NCBI GenBank assembly: GCA_036785325.1
Contig: JAXIVH010000001.1
Span: 21,597,455-21,661,454, forward strand
Source of the DNA: Urophycis tenuis
Lineage: Eukaryota; Chordata; Actinopteri; Gadiformes; Phycidae
DNA: 64,000 nt
Direction of reading: 5' to 3'
Every line of letters starts with the position of its first letter. Within the stretch, counting starts at the first letter, position 1. The translations under genes were made by a program, and so were the position numbers. Below the pieces are notes generated by a model. That model saw only the letters and a program-made list of their open reading frames with translations, did not search any database and was not told where the DNA came from. Shown one piece after another: positions 21,641 through 32,917 of the stretch.

Positions 21641-23265
21641 TTACTTTTCTCCGCGAACTTTCTCCGCGAACTTTCTCCGCAAACTTTCTCCGAGAACTGT
21701 GCCGGTAGTAGCGGGGGCATTGTTTACACGCGCGATCAGCTGATTGCGCTGCATAAGCATGTGTTGCTGCCCGGAGACAGACCTGCAGTCCCGCAGGAGT
21801 TACGGATGTAGAATTCGTCAATTTCCCAACCAAGGACGGAAAAGGAGTTGACGGAAGGTTTGGCGTGAGGATTCTAGTAGCGACTGAAATTACATTAAAA
21901 CAATTAAACATACCTTGATCTGACTCCATATATTGCCACACAACCACGGTTGTGCCGTTAATTACTGAACATTATCAATACCGGGGCAGGCTAACCCCTG
22001 GATTCTAACCTTATTGAAAAGAAGAATGTCCTTCCTTCACACTTGACTTGCGCCCCTCATAGATGAATACTATTATCACTTCGTCCCCTATCCGGTTCTA
22101 GGCGGACTACTACACAATTAATCACTGGTTATGTTTGAGGTTGAATAAACCTGAGTGGACATGATTATCAAGCCTGCATGTCCACCTGACTTACCAGGAC
22201 CCTCACCATCCGAGCTATACCTGTGGCCATCAGAAATATAACTCACCGCATAATTAGCAAATAGCGTTACATCTCACGGTTCACTGCAATCAAAGCCGGT
22301 TGGACTAGAATATTCACCTTAGAATAGTACTTTATTGGACAGAAACAAGTTACTAACCAAACAAAAAATAAACACAGTGAGGAATGATTAATTAACACAC
22401 TATAAGAAGACATACAAAGAATACAAGACAGTGATCAGAGAATGAAGTTACCTGGGTTGTAGGAATATGGCTACACGCATGATGCGTGGGAAGTTCTGAC
22501 TACAGAAATCCTCCTAGAGCAGTGTCTCCCTATTCCTTATATAGTGTTTTCTAAGTTATACAATGGCTTTGTTTACGGGACCATATGGTAATTACTTTGT
22601 TAGCTGAAACCATTTGCTGTTGTTTTCCCAGGGTCTCAACTGTTGCATGATCCCCTGTGGAGATCTGGGCGTTACCTAATTTAGTATGCATTGGGAACCT
22701 TAAACTCTAAGTTCTGTATGATACTCATCTAATTGCCTAATGAGACCAAGACCATTTTACTACACGTACAGTGACAATGAAAATGATACCAAACATGATA
22801 TGAAAGTTACATTGTAAAGTAACACAATCATTTCCACATACTTTCCCCTTACTTACATTGGTGTGATCCCCTGACCCTTAGAGGGTTTGGGGGAGGTCAG
22901 TGAATGACATCGTAAACCAACAGTCATGCATCCATACTTCCCCCTTCACCCCTTTTCCCCAAAAGGTTGAGAGTGGGTCAGGATGTGACGTCGTAAAAAC
23001 CAGTCATTCATTCCTCTGCAATGCCTGCAGGAAACAAACCCCCACATCCCTTACTACATCACAGATCAAGACAACAAAAAGGTCCCGGATAGATATTTTC
23101 TATTCCTACACGGACGAAACGCCGGGGCTGCAGGGCTGGAACCAAACAGAGGGAGAGAAGAAGAAGACATAAACCAGCAGTCCCAGCGATTATAATGGGG
23201 AACGTGAGGTCTTTGGGGAATAAGATGGACGAACTTTCAGCGCTGGTGAAGACCCAAAGGGTCTT
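21641..23265 (+). pseudogene. L2-like LINE ORF start (copy F), split by an LTR insertion
   Basis: Left piece 21641-21806: four 13-bp repeats of TTTCTCCGCGAAC, then coding sequence YTRDQLIALHKHVLLPGDRP. Right piece 23111-23265: RRGCRAGTKQ, then KPAVPAIIMGNVRSLGNKMD, the start of the endonuclease. Deleting the 1304-bp insert with one copy of its CGGA duplication joins the two pieces in frame through LRTKRRGC, matching the spacing in the other copies. The coding sequence stops at 23265, where another L2 5' end begins. Confidence 0.85.
21807..23110. mobile_element. Probable solo LTR (1.3 kb) with 4-bp target duplication
   Basis: Begins TGTAGAAT and ends ATTCCTACA (TG...CA with a short inverted repeat), flanked by CGGA at 21803-21806 and 23111-23114. 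The insertion site lies inside an L2 coding sequence whose frame is restored by its removal. No coding capacity was recognised. AATAAA occurs near 22143 and 22367, and TATATAG near 22538. A 4-bp duplication fits gypsy-type or ERV1-type LTRs; orientation and family are undetermined. Confidence 0.75.
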
Positions 23266-25000
23266 CCAAGATGGCGCCGCAGACGGTCGCCTCGGTGTGT
23301 TGGTGCGCGTTGTTTTGTTTTGTGTTTAAACTCCGTCTTTTGCGATGGCACCCGGAGCTCTTTCACCAGAGAAGAGCTCATGAACATGAAAGACAAAGGG
23401 ACAGTCCTGCAACCATCCCCCACGACACCTCCCAACAGCTCCAGTTTATCACCTCCACCTCCCCCACCTCAGTGGGGGCCTGGGCACCTCCACCAATGCC
23501 CAACTTAAAGGTCCCCCCCTCGACCCCCCCCTCACCCACCTCGGTGACGACTTTTTCCATCCACGAGAGGGACGTCAACAAACTCTTCAGGAGACAGAAC
23601 CCCCGGAAAGCTGCTGGACCGGATTCTGTCTCCCCATCCACCTTGAAGCACTGCGCTGATCAGCTGTCTCCAGTGTTCACAGACATTTTCAACACCTCAC
23701 TGGAGACATGTCACGTGCCAGCCTGCTTCAAGACCTCAACCATAATTCCTGTTCCCAAGAAGCCAAGGACTACAGGACTTAATGACTTCAGACCCGTCGT
23801 CCTGACCTCTGTGGTTATGAAGTCCTTTGAGCGCCTTGTGCTCTCACACCTGAAAGGCATCACCGACCCCCTCCTGGACCCCCCGCAGTTTGCCTACAGA
23901 GCCAACAGGTCTGTAGACGATGCAGTCAACTTGGCCTTCCACTTCATCCTCCAGCACCTGGACTCCGCAGGAACCTACGCCAGGATCCTGTTTGTGGGTT
24001 TCAGCTCTGCTTTCAATACCATCATCCCGGCTCTGCTTCAGGAGAAGCTCTCCCAGCTTAGTGTGCCTGACTCCACCTGCAGGTGGATTACAGACTTCCT
24101 GTCTGACAGGAAGCAGCATGTGAAGCTGGGAAAACGCATCTCCGACTCACATACCATCATCACCGGTTCCCCCCAGGGCTGTGTTCTTTCTCCTCTGCTC
24201 TTCTCCCTGTACACAAACAGCTGCACCTCCAGTCACCAGTCCATCAAGCTTCTGAAGTTTGTGGATGACACCACCCACATTGGACTCATTTCTGATGGTG
24301 ATGAGTCTGACTACAGGTGGGAGGTAGACAATCTGGTGACATGGTGCAGCAGAAACAACCTAGAGCTCAACGCTCTAAAGACAGTGGAGATGGTTGTGGA
24401 CTTCAGGAAGTACTCAGCCTCACCTGCCCCCATTACCCTCTGTGACTACACAATTGACACTGTGGAGTCTTTCCGCTTCCTGGGAACTGTCATCTCCCAG
24501 GATCTCAAGTGGGAGCTGAACATCAGCTCATCAAGAAAGCCCAGCAGAGGATGTACTTCCTGAGGCAGCTGAAGAAATTCAACCTGCCCCAGACAATGAT
24601 GGTGCACTTCTACTCCTCCATCATTGAGTCCATCCTCACCTCCTCCATCACCATCTGGTTCGCTGCTGCCACCGCCAAGGACAAGGACAGACTGCAGCGC
24701 ATCATTCGGTCTGCAGAGAAGGTGATTGGCTGTAATCTGCCGTCGCTCCAGGACCTTTACACCTCCAGGACCCTGAGGCGTGCAGGTAAGATTATGGCCG
24801 ACCCCTCCCACCCCGGACACAAGCTCTTTGCATCACTCCCCTCTGGCAGGAGGCTGCGGTCCATCAGGACCAAAACATCACGGCACAAGAACAGTTTTTT
24901 CCCGTCTGCCACTAGCCTTGTCAACAAGGCCCGGAGCCCCCCCTGACACTGACTCTCTCCCTCCCCCCACACAGTCCTACATGCTACATTAACGTGGCAT
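23262..25000 (+). mobile_element. L2-like LINE (copy D) with the endonuclease deleted
   Basis: Starts with a typical 5' end (CAAGATGGCGCCGCAG) joined to copy F at a shared CCAAGATGG. The ORF leader (FTREELMNMKDKGTVL in one frame) is followed directly by a Pro/Ser-rich spacer and reverse transcriptase. The roughly 200-residue endonuclease expected between them is missing. The 3' boundary is unclear; a minus-strand L2 piece begins soon after. Confidence 0.75.
23271..24946 (+). pseudogene. Reverse transcriptase of LINE copy D, one frameshift
   Basis: Open from ATG 23271 to 24563, then shifted by one near 24515-24525 and open again to 24944-24946. Blocks in order: NPRKAAGPDSVSPSTLKHCA, TIIPVPKKPRTTGLNDFRP, FAYRANRSVDDAV, VGFSSAFNTI (first motif Asp replaced by Gly), GSPQGCVLSPLL, the catalytic box FVDDTT (both Asp present), SFRFLGTVISQDLKW, then the C-terminal TIWFAAATAKDKDRLQRIIR and LPSGRRLRSI. 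The catalytic DD is preserved but the conserved D of the first RT motif is lost, so activity is unlikely even without the frameshift. Confidence 0.88.
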
Positions 25001-25069
25001 CTTCAGATCGTCTGCGTTACATTAACGCACAGTGTGTACAGTGTGTACTCGGGACCACCATTTTTCTCT

Positions 25070-25930
25070 GCATGCACTACTGCTCTGTATTCCATATTCA
25101 TATCCATATTCCTCACCCCTCTGGTAGGACAGCTCACATACTGCTTAAAAGTCGGTAGAACTCTATCCATGGTGACGTGGTTAAAGTCTCCCGACATGAT
25201 GATGAGGGCACTGGGGTGTTTGGTCTGCAGTTTTGAGACGGTGGTGTATATTGTGCCGCAGGCAGCTGATGGGTTAGCAGTGGGAGGGATGTACACCATG
25301 ATGATGATGACATGCGGGATCTCCCTAGGGAGGTGATATGGACGAAGTCCAACGGCCAACACTTCGGCATCAGGGCCACAGAGCTGTTCTTTAATACAGA
25401 TGTGACCGGGATTGCACCACCTGATATTAACTAGGACGGCGAGCCCCCCCCCCCCCCTTCCGCTTGGTACAGTCCCGGTCCGCCCGAACAGTGTGGAAGC
25501 CATCGACAGATACAATCGGGTCCGTAATATCCATGTGCAGCCATGTCTCAGTGAAACACATTAAACTACATTCCCGGTATACTGCGTGGCTCCGCGTTAG
25601 CGCCGTCAGCTCGTCCATTTTGTTATAAAGGGATTGAACATTCCCCATAACAATAAGAGGGAGACACGGCTTGAATTTTCTCCTTTCCATCCGCATATTC
25701 CGTGTCAACCCTCTCCCCCGACGTCGTTTCCCTCCTCTGCATCCCCGATGTGTTTTCCTCCAGAGATCGGGTGGTAAATCCGCTGGTCTGGCCACTATGC
25801 CGGCCGGCATTAGTGCGATCAGCTGTTCTCTGTTGTAAACAAAGGCAGCGTGTCCCGGTGAAGGCGGCATTGATAATGTAAAAAGCTACGAGTAGCACAA
25901 CAAAACTCCCTCAAACAGCATTGTTTGAGA
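25070..25930 (-). pseudogene. L2-like endonuclease fragment (copy E)
   Basis: Minus-strand 5' piece: ORF leader (YNREQLIALMPAGIV), RGCRGGKRRRGR, then endonuclease MGNVQSLYNKMDELTAL, CFTETWLHMD, SGDFNHVTMD and YVSCPTRG. One frameshift lies near a C14 run at about 25446-25459. It stops before the SDH motif and has no reverse transcriptase. It faces copy D head on. It belongs to a subfamily different from copy H but has the same domain order. Confidence 0.85.
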
Positions 25931-26292
25931 GTGTAGGGCTACCCCGTACTTCCGAAAAAAAGAAATAAGAAAAAAGAAAAGAAAAATAAAGTTAAAAGTT
26001 AAAAGAAAGCGAACTCGAGGCTGGAGTAGTGTAACCGGTAGGGCATTGACGAATACTGCATTTTAGTATTCATCGAATACTTCCCAAAAGTCGACTACTA
26101 CTCGAATATTCGCCTTTTTTTTATTTTTTTAATCCATGGGGCACCGCTGCTGCCAGACCTAACCCTCCTCACTGAGTTTGCCTCTGTTAATGACCATGAA
26201 AACACAATGTAGGCTTATTTAAGATCAACATTGCATGTAAATTGTTAAACAAATGTAGCAATCTCGCTATCAAACATAAAAATATCCACACT

Positions 26293-26810
26293 TGCATAAA
26301 GTTTACAGACGTTGTTTATTGAAATAACATGCAACATTTTTTCCAAACTGTTATTCAAACTGTCTTAACGAAAAGTGCAAAAAAAGCAACATCCAGTGGG
26401 CTAGCGGCCTGTGCCTGCTTAACAGTTATTCGCTCCAAGTCCTCCTCTTTAATAATCCTATTTTTGCGCTCCTGGTTTGCGTTCAAGAAAACAAAAGCAT
26501 CCACGTGAGCTGGGTCCACATGTTGCATAATGTTTACAGACGTTGTTTAATGAAATATCCTAACTGTTATTCAGAATTAATAGAAAATATAGGCTTTAAA
26601 TGTTTTAAACAAAAGTTAGCCTACTCACCATCACAGTGCAACGTGTTAACGAAAAGTGCAAAAAAACAAAGCAACATACTGTAATCCAGTGGGCTAGCGG
26701 CCTGTGCCTGCTTACAGTTATTCGCTCTCGTCAAAGTCCTCCTCTTTAATAATCCTATTCTTGCGCTCCTGGTTTGCGTTCAAGAAAACAAGAGCATCCA
26801 CGTGAGCTGG
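26293..26810. repeat. Tandem duplication of the transposase 3' end
   Basis: The block from TTTACAGACGTTGTTTA through CCAGTGGGCTAGCGGCC to CACGTGAGCTGGGT occurs twice (about 26300-26515 and 26530-26812). The right copy is the real end of the coding sequence; the left is a duplicated, slightly diverged copy in the 3' UTR. Confidence 0.85.
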
Positions 26811-28777
26811 GTGCAAACTTGCTCTCTGACGGGTAATCGTGTTCCCAGCAAGGGAGAAAACTCTCTCACTTGGGGTGCTTGTAGCGGGGACAGCCAGGTA
26901 GACTCTGACCAGCTTCGCCAGGCGGGGGAACTGCTTCTCCTTGCGGGCCCACCACTCCAGGGGGTTGCTCGTGGTGGAGATGCGGGGCAGATGGAAATAT
27001 TCTTCAACCTCCTCTGGACAGGTGCTGCCAGCCTTTTTTTTTCACTGGTGTAGAGAGGCCCAAATAGTTCGTCATAATCACTTTCGAGTCTTTTTTTTTT
27101 ACTCCCGGGCTCCTCTCCGATTTTGCCCATGTCACTGTCTGCTGTGGCATCATCGGCACCTGCAAGTAAAATCACAGCCAGAGTGCAGGTCGTGTTTGAG
27201 TCCAGGGTTTCAGTGAATTAGCTATTTTCAATTTTGCAAATATATTAAAGCACGGACGTGACCTCACATTCGCACACACACCACAGTCTCTCTCAATAAA
27301 TACTAGGCTACATTAATGAATAATATTCACCTGTAGCTACAGGCTGCTCCGTCTCTCCATCTCGCAGTAGCTGAATCAAGTGGCTTTTGACCTCCGCTCT
27401 GGTTTTCTCTGGAAGGAATCGGAGATCTTTAAATCTGGGATCCAGGGCGCAGGCAATGATAGGAACCGATCCCGCCAAGTTGTCATCAGTGTCCAACTTG
27501 AACCTGGTTTTCAGCTGTTTTAGTACCGTGTTCTTAAAGTTGCGAGTTGCTGTTACATCCGACTCTTCAACTTTCAGCACCACATTCACCAGATTGAGGA
27601 TAACGGGGTAGATAAATGAGAGCCCGACGTGCATTTCCCCACACATGATCGTAGTTGCCTTTGCCAGCGGTCTCAGCACAGGCAGCAGCTGCTGGATTAG
27701 TACCCAATGCGAGGCTTTCATTGACAAGGCTTTTCTGGTGGTGGATTTAGTGACAGTCTCATCTTCGAGTACGGTTTGGACAGGGATGCGCTGCTCGTTA
27801 AGTCGCTCCAGCATTGTAAAGGTAGAATTCCAGCGCGTGGGACAGTCGTTCTGGAGCCTTTTCTCTTTCATTTTAAGCTGGGCCTGTCGCTGCTTCAGTG
27901 CACTTGTTGCCACAGCCGAGTGGCGAAAGTGGCTGACCACACGCCTCGCCGCATCTGTGGTTTTTGCCACTTCAGGTAAATCCAGCCCCGCCTTTATCGC
28001 CAACTGTAATGTGTGTCCAGTGCAGCCGAGGTGGTGGATGAAATCTTCACACAAACTCATCGCCAGTGTCATGCTGCAAGCATTGTCATGTGTAACGCAG
28101 AACACCGTCAGGCTCCACTTACTGATTGTGTCCGACAGTCTTCGAGCAATGTTAACAGCGGTGTGCCGCTCTGGCATTGCGCACGTGCGGAGGACTTTTG
28201 CCTTCACCTCCCAGGTGTCTGTGAGGTAATGCGCTGTCACAGTGATGTATGCCTCCATGGTTGCAGATGTCCATAGGTCTGTGGTGAGTGAAACACTCTT
28301 ATCTTTCATTTCAGTTGCTAATTGCGCTCGCAATTCATCATACTGGTGTGCGATGTTGTTCCACAGTGTCCTATGGGACGGGATAACATAACCCGGCTCG
28401 AAAAAACGGATAATGTCCTTAAAGCCATTTCCAGACACCGTAGCAAGCGGTCGCGTGTCCTTCACGATGAAATTCACCAACAGACCTGTTATTTTCCTTT
28501 TTCTTTGGTCGGATATCTGGCGTGTGGAGAAGTCTCTCATTGTTGTCTGTTGTTGGTGCTTCTCTCCGCTTATGTCGCCGCTGCTGCTGCTAACGTCGCC
28601 GCTGCTGCTGCTAGCCCCGGCCGGGTGTAGCTTCAAATGGTTATGCATTGAAGACGTACTGCCATGGTACTTTAGAGTAGCCTTACATATATTGCAGCTA
28701 ACGGTTTTATCTGTTTTGGTAAAGTATTTCCAGACCTTGGATACCTGCAGGCGAGTATTGAGAGCCACCTCAGCCAT
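26718..28777 (-). CDS. ZBED1-like hAT transposase, two exons, single homopolymer frameshift
   Basis: Exon 1 28777-27331 starts MAEVALNTRLQVSKVWKYF; BED zinc finger VSCNICKATLKYHGSTSSMH; then catalytic region LTTDLWTSATMEAYITVTAH, CVTHDNACSMTLAM, LGCTGHTLQLAI, DCPTRWNSTFTML. The donor ACAG|GTGAAT and acceptor TTGCAG|GTGCC enclose a 171-bp intron (27160-27330) and the phase joins. Exon 2 27159-26718 carries VEEYFHLPRIST, NPLEWWARKEKQFPRLAKL, STPSERVFSLAGN and ends in EDFDESE. A one-base shift occurs in a T9 run (A9 on the coding strand) at 27034-27042. Apart from that the roughly 630-residue protein is complete, so this is either a very young loss or a sequencing-sensitive homopolymer. ZBED-type transposases bind their own element ends and catalyse cut-and-paste movement. 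Confidence 0.88.
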
Positions 28778-29080
28778 TTTACTTTCCCTCTCCTCTCTCT
28801 TTTTCTTTCCCGGCTCCTGTCTGCTGTTTGGCGCATGGATGTATTGGTTTGGCGCCCCCTGCGTGTTGACGTCACGCACACACACACTGCACTAGTCGGT
28901 CTCACATGCCTCCAGCTCTATATCTGCGGTTCGGCTTTATTACAGCACCGCGCTTTTGGAAAAAGAAAAAGAAAAAGAAAAAGACGAATACTCGACTGTC
29001 ACACACCGCGTCGGATAGTGGGTAGTTTGATAATCGAATATTCGAGTATTCGATTATTCTGTGAAACCCCTAGTAACCGG

Positions 29081-30225
29081 CGGCATGCAGCTTTCGCGCA
29101 CGCGCACGTCCAGATACACAACCAGCTACCAGAGGAGACTGCATGGCATCAGAAGGGAAGAGGGTCAGGAGAATCCTCACTCAATTCCTGGATCCATAAA
29201 AGTGACACTCTTCTCTCCATTGTGTGTGGGTGTGTGGGTGACATTGTATGACATCTCAAAGTTTAAAGTAATTATTGTCATAGTTTACAATATTTTGCCT
29301 ATGTTCATTATATACCTAAGAACTGTGCTCCTTACATGCAAGTACTTTGGCAGTATATGTTGGCTACATTTCAAGATGTTAAGCATTTAAATGTACATGT
29401 AAAAGCAAATATGTGTAGAGTTTTCGGTTCTTTACATTGTACATGTGTACAAGTCACTTGGATGTAATGTATTGACATTGCCAAGTGTAAATGGTCCTGT
29501 GTGTCCTGTGTGAACGCTTTTCTATAATCGGTTGATCTGGTTTGACCCATATTGAATAAGACACACGTCTTCATTTTTCAGACATTTTACTTCTGAAGAG
29601 ATCTGACACTTGACAGACACAAAATCAAATTGCTTGTTTGTCATTAATCCAGAAAAACAGACAAGCATAGTAGTGCAAATAAGTGGCATCTGTAGTGCAA
29701 ATTGTCAAATAATAAATAAAGGCATATTTCAAGTAAAATTAGACTTCAAGAAGAATTCACCACAACAAAAGTAGTGCATATAAGTTCCCTCTTCAGTACT
29801 GCTATTCAAGCAATAGGCACTTTTCAAGTAAAAAAAAACACCACACTTTTCAAGTAAAAAAACACTTCAAGAGGCCTTAACTTAAGGCTATCTATATAGA
29901 ACTCTTGGTACAAAATATTGTAACTGCTCAGGGTAACATTTCACGCAAAAAAAAATCATCACATTTGATATTACTACCGGTATGATTAATGATGGCCTAT
30001 ATTTCCCTCAGCATAATCATTCTATGAACAGGTACTTAACACTAAACGTCACAATTCACAACAGACTATAGGAATACAGAAATTAAAACATGCTTAATTG
30101 GAAGGCTAATCTCCCCAAAATGTAGACCTACTTCTGAGAGACACAGGAAATCTTTTTTACCAATGGAAACTGTACAACACTTTTCCGCACATGAGGATGA
30201 CTGATGTGACTTCTCTTCATCTTAC
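29081..30225. other. No gene recognised; degenerate TTTCAAGTAAAA repeats
   Basis: AT-rich. Around 29640-29880 short motifs (TTTCAAGTAAAA, GTAGTGCA) recur loosely. No frame with a known motif on either strand. Confidence 0.45.
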
Positions 30226-30257
30226 ACACTATGGACGGAACTGTTCATTCATGCCCG

Positions 30258-30626
30258 TTACTCCCCATGGAGCATAGGCCATCGACGACTCTTCTCCATC
30301 CAGCACGGCTTTGGGCTGCTTTCTCCGCCTCTCCCCAGCTGGTACCCTGTCTTTTCAGCTCTGCTTCTGTTTCCCGCCTCCAGCTGTTTTTGGGCCTTCC
30401 TCTCTTCCGCTTCCCCTGGGGGTTCCAAGTCAGGGCCTGGCGTGTGGTGGTAGCTGCAGGTTTGCGCAGGGTGTGGCCAATCCATCCCCACTTCCTTCTC
30501 CGGATCTGGCTCTCTACCGGTTCCTGGCTCCTTGTTGCTGATCTTGTCCGGCCACCTTATTTTGTATATGCGCCTCAGACAGCTGTTAATGAATGTCTGT
30601 ATCTTCTGCGTCGTCTTTTTTGTCAT
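30258..30626 (-). pseudogene. C-terminal tail of the RTE-like LINE protein
   Basis: KIQTFINSCLRRIYKIRWPD, then ISNKEP, and degenerate WGWIGHTLR-like and RPKNSWRRE-like blocks shifted out of frame. The first part matches the typical end of RTE-clade proteins. Confidence 0.75.
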
Positions 30627-30704
30627 GTCGCAGGTGTCGAGCCAGGTCTTTTTTGATAGCTGCCACTGAGTCTCTACATCTCCATCTCCATCCCCTTCTT
30701 CAGA

Positions 30705-31652
30705 TTATAGTATCTTGTGTCTTTTCTTGAGGCTGATCTGAAAACTCTTCTCTACTTTTTGATTCCTGAGAAGTCTGAGGTCATATCTTGTTGTTGTGCT
30801 GCTAGTGGTGGAGTGCCTTTTGAGACGTAGCTTTGCAGTCATCAGAAGGAGATGGTGATCTGACGCTGCATCTGCTCCTCTCATCACTCGCACATCTTGA
30901 CATGACCTCCTGAACTTACGGCTGATACATATATGATCTATCTGATTTTCTGTTACGTGATCTGGAGATCTCCATGTGGCCTTGTGGATTTGCTTATGGG
31001 GGAAGATGCTTCCTCCTATGACCAGCTGGTTAAGGGAGCACGGGTCTGCAAACCTTTCCCCATTCTCATTCATCTGGCCCAGCCCGTGCTTACCCATGAT
31101 GTCTTCATAGCCGTTGTTGTCCGCTCCAGTCTTGGCATTGAAGTCACCCATGAGAATAGTGACAGCCTTTGCTCTGAGTCTGTCCAGCACCCCCTGCAGC
31201 TGGTCATAGAAGTAATCTTTCTTTTCCTCTATGGCCTTATTGGTCGGAGCGTAGCACTGAATAATATTCAGCTTGATGTCCTCCTTCTGAGTAGCAAACT
31301 GGGCAGTGATGATCCTTGGGCTCACCGGTTCCCAACCCACGGGGGAGTGCTGTGCCTCCGGAGCCAGCATGATGGCAACTCCCTCTGTGTGGGGGGCGCC
31401 ATCCTCCATGTGCCCGGAGTAGAGCACCATCTCCCCCGATGATAAGCCCATCTGCCCTGTTTGTAGCCACCTTGTCTCACACAGTCCCAGTAGAGAGATG
31501 TTGTAAATTCTCCTCTCCTGCGCTACCTTGACTGTCTTCCCCGCTTCAAACATGGTCCTTACGTTCCATGTAGTGATTTTGGTGGTGGTCCGAGGGGTCA
31601 GCAAGGGGGTCGACCTTACAGCTTCCTTACGGCTTTGGCTGCACTGCGTCAT
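30705..31652 (-). pseudogene. APE-type endonuclease domain of an RTE-like LINE
   Basis: A 315-residue open frame without a break. Motifs: ITTWNVRTMFEAGKTVKVAQ at the N-terminus, LGLCETRWLQTG, IMLAPEA, NIIQCYAPTN, TILMGDFNAKTGAD (catalytic GDFN) and AASDHHLLL (catalytic SDH), followed by the linker. The frame then stops where reverse transcriptase should begin. Annotation pipelines often mislabel such frames as craniofacial development protein 2-like; this is a retrotransposon domain. All catalytic residues of the nuclease appear to be present. Confidence 0.9.
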
Positions 31653-32389
31653 TGTTATGACCTGGCTCAGAGTCGCAACAAAACCAAGGAGAACACGGGA
31701 TGCAGGATTGCCGAAACAAATAGTTTACTTTGAAAATAGAAGCATGAAAGGAAATCCAATACAAAGCAAAACCCAAAGTGACAAACAAAGCAAACGGCGG
31801 ACATGCGGCTTGAGTCCCCCACAAGCCCATGCGCCACATTTCCCCGAAAGTCCAGCCTTCTTAAAGGGAACGCGTCAGATGCGGCATTAGCCAGTGTCGA
31901 AACCACGCCTACAAGCGCTCACGGAAGCAGCGGCAGCGCTCAGGGTCGTCATAAACCTCCTCTGTGGAGGCCCTTCTTCCCCCCAGCCGTGTTGGTTTCA
32001 TTTTGTCGTCAATGCTTCTGTAACAGGGTTTTTTTTCCTAGATAGGGTTGTTGGCCCTATGCCAACCCATTTGACCTCTTGGGTGAGGTGGTCCAATTTA
32101 GTCTGTCCTTTACCCTTTGACCTGTCCAGCATGGGTGGCCCTGCCAGGTGCTTGTGCACCCGCTGGCATAGCTCTCCAGGTCCCTGAGGCACGCAAGCCA
32201 TCACCCCACGACAAGGAATGGACCATGTGATGGCGGACCATGTGATGGGGACGGAACTGTTGTGATAGACATTTCCTTTTCCAGATGACTTATTCTAATA
32301 AAGTATGATCTTACATTTCACAGATACATACACACATTCATTGAAACAAAGCCAACAATACACACACTGATATGAAAATAAATACATAC

Positions 32390-32917
32390 TTGAAGCAGGT
32401 CTCTCCTTTGCTTCACTGTGGGGTTGATGGTCACACTGCCGTCAACATCTTGAACCTCTGCCTCAGACACGGCGTCCAAGACATCCACCAAGGACGAAGA
32501 AGATGTGGCGGGGGAAGGAGCGACGGAATCCTCCAGTTCGTCGGTCTCGATGCCGGAGGCGATGGTCGTAGTGGCTGGGGAACCACCCCAAACCTGCTCG
32601 CACAGTTCAAAATAGAGGAGCACCACTCTTCCGTGGCCGCTCCTGCGTCCAGTATCCACTGACTGTCTATATTTCCCTCTTATTGCCTTAAGTTTTGTTG
32701 TCATATTGGCTCGCGTTATCTCCTCCTTCACATGAGGAAAGTCCTGGTTGGTCTCGGACGGGTATTGCTCCAAGAATTGAGCCAACATGTCCACATATTT
32801 ACATTGGCAAGATTCCCAGTCGACGTTCTCTTGGGCTTTACTTGCCTTGTAATCCAACGCTACACTAAGGAGTAACTCCACTTCACTGTCAGTCCACACA
32901 AATGAACCTCGCGCCAT
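32390..32917 (-). CDS. Myb/SANT-like accessory protein of a Harbinger/ISL2EU-type transposon (exon)
   Basis: Starts MARGSFVWTDSEVELLLSVA, a Myb/SANT-like domain (Myb_DNA-bind_4 type; W-T-D-x-E with LL and WESCQCKYVDML), followed by VKEEITRANMTTKLKAIRGK and RVVLLYFELCEQVWGGSP, then an acidic Ser-rich tail. A good donor (CTTCAA|GTATGT, GT at 32388-32389) suggests that the exon ends at 32390 and that a further exon existed; I did not find it. In PIF/Harbinger transposons such a protein helps bring the transposase to the nucleus and to the DNA ends. It is divergent from the THAP-DDE gene 1.1 kb away. No frame damage seen. Confidence 0.75.

Larger units (their letters stand above)
26039..29072 (-). 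mobile_element. hAT transposon 3, nearly intact, perfect 8-bp target duplication
   Basis: 3034 bp. Target duplication GTAACCGG at 26031-26038 and 29073-29080. Ends TAGGGCATTGACGAATAC and, inverted, TAGGGGTTTCACAG, with subterminal CGAATATTCG palindromes at both ends. One transposase gene on the minus strand with one intron. A ~235-bp internal tandem duplication lies next to the left end. Confidence 0.95.
30230..32205 (-). mobile_element. RTE-like LINE with the reverse transcriptase core deleted
   Basis: The endonuclease (30705-31652) and the C-terminal tail (30258-30626) of an RTE-clade element are separated by only about 80 bp, so the reverse transcriptase domain is gone. 31910-32205 probably is its 5' region. 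Between 31653 and 31909 is a segment that starts TGTTATGACC and could be a foreign insertion, but no target duplication was found. Confidence 0.7.

Noticed and set aside
23262..25930. Plus-strand reverse transcriptase facing a minus-strand endonuclease as a twin-priming inversion
   Set aside because: Twin priming places the inverted 5' part upstream of the sense 3' part. Here the two converge with the 5' part downstream, and the sequences belong to different subfamilies, so two separate insertions are more likely.
27387..28895. Plus-strand open frames of up to 194 codons across hAT 3
   Set aside because: They are the antisense of the ZBED-like transposase, which has conserved motifs and a consistent intron on the minus strand.
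30705..31652. Host gene resembling craniofacial development protein 2
   Set aside because: The frame has the GDFN and SDH motifs of an RTE-type retrotransposon endonuclease and is followed by the RTE C-terminal tail. The host-like name is a common annotation artefact.
31653..31909. Solo LTR inside the RTE-like element
   Set aside because: TGTTATGACC at one end and CGCCTACA at the other would fit TG...CA, but no matching target duplication was found and the RTE sequence on the right is too uncertain to prove an insertion.
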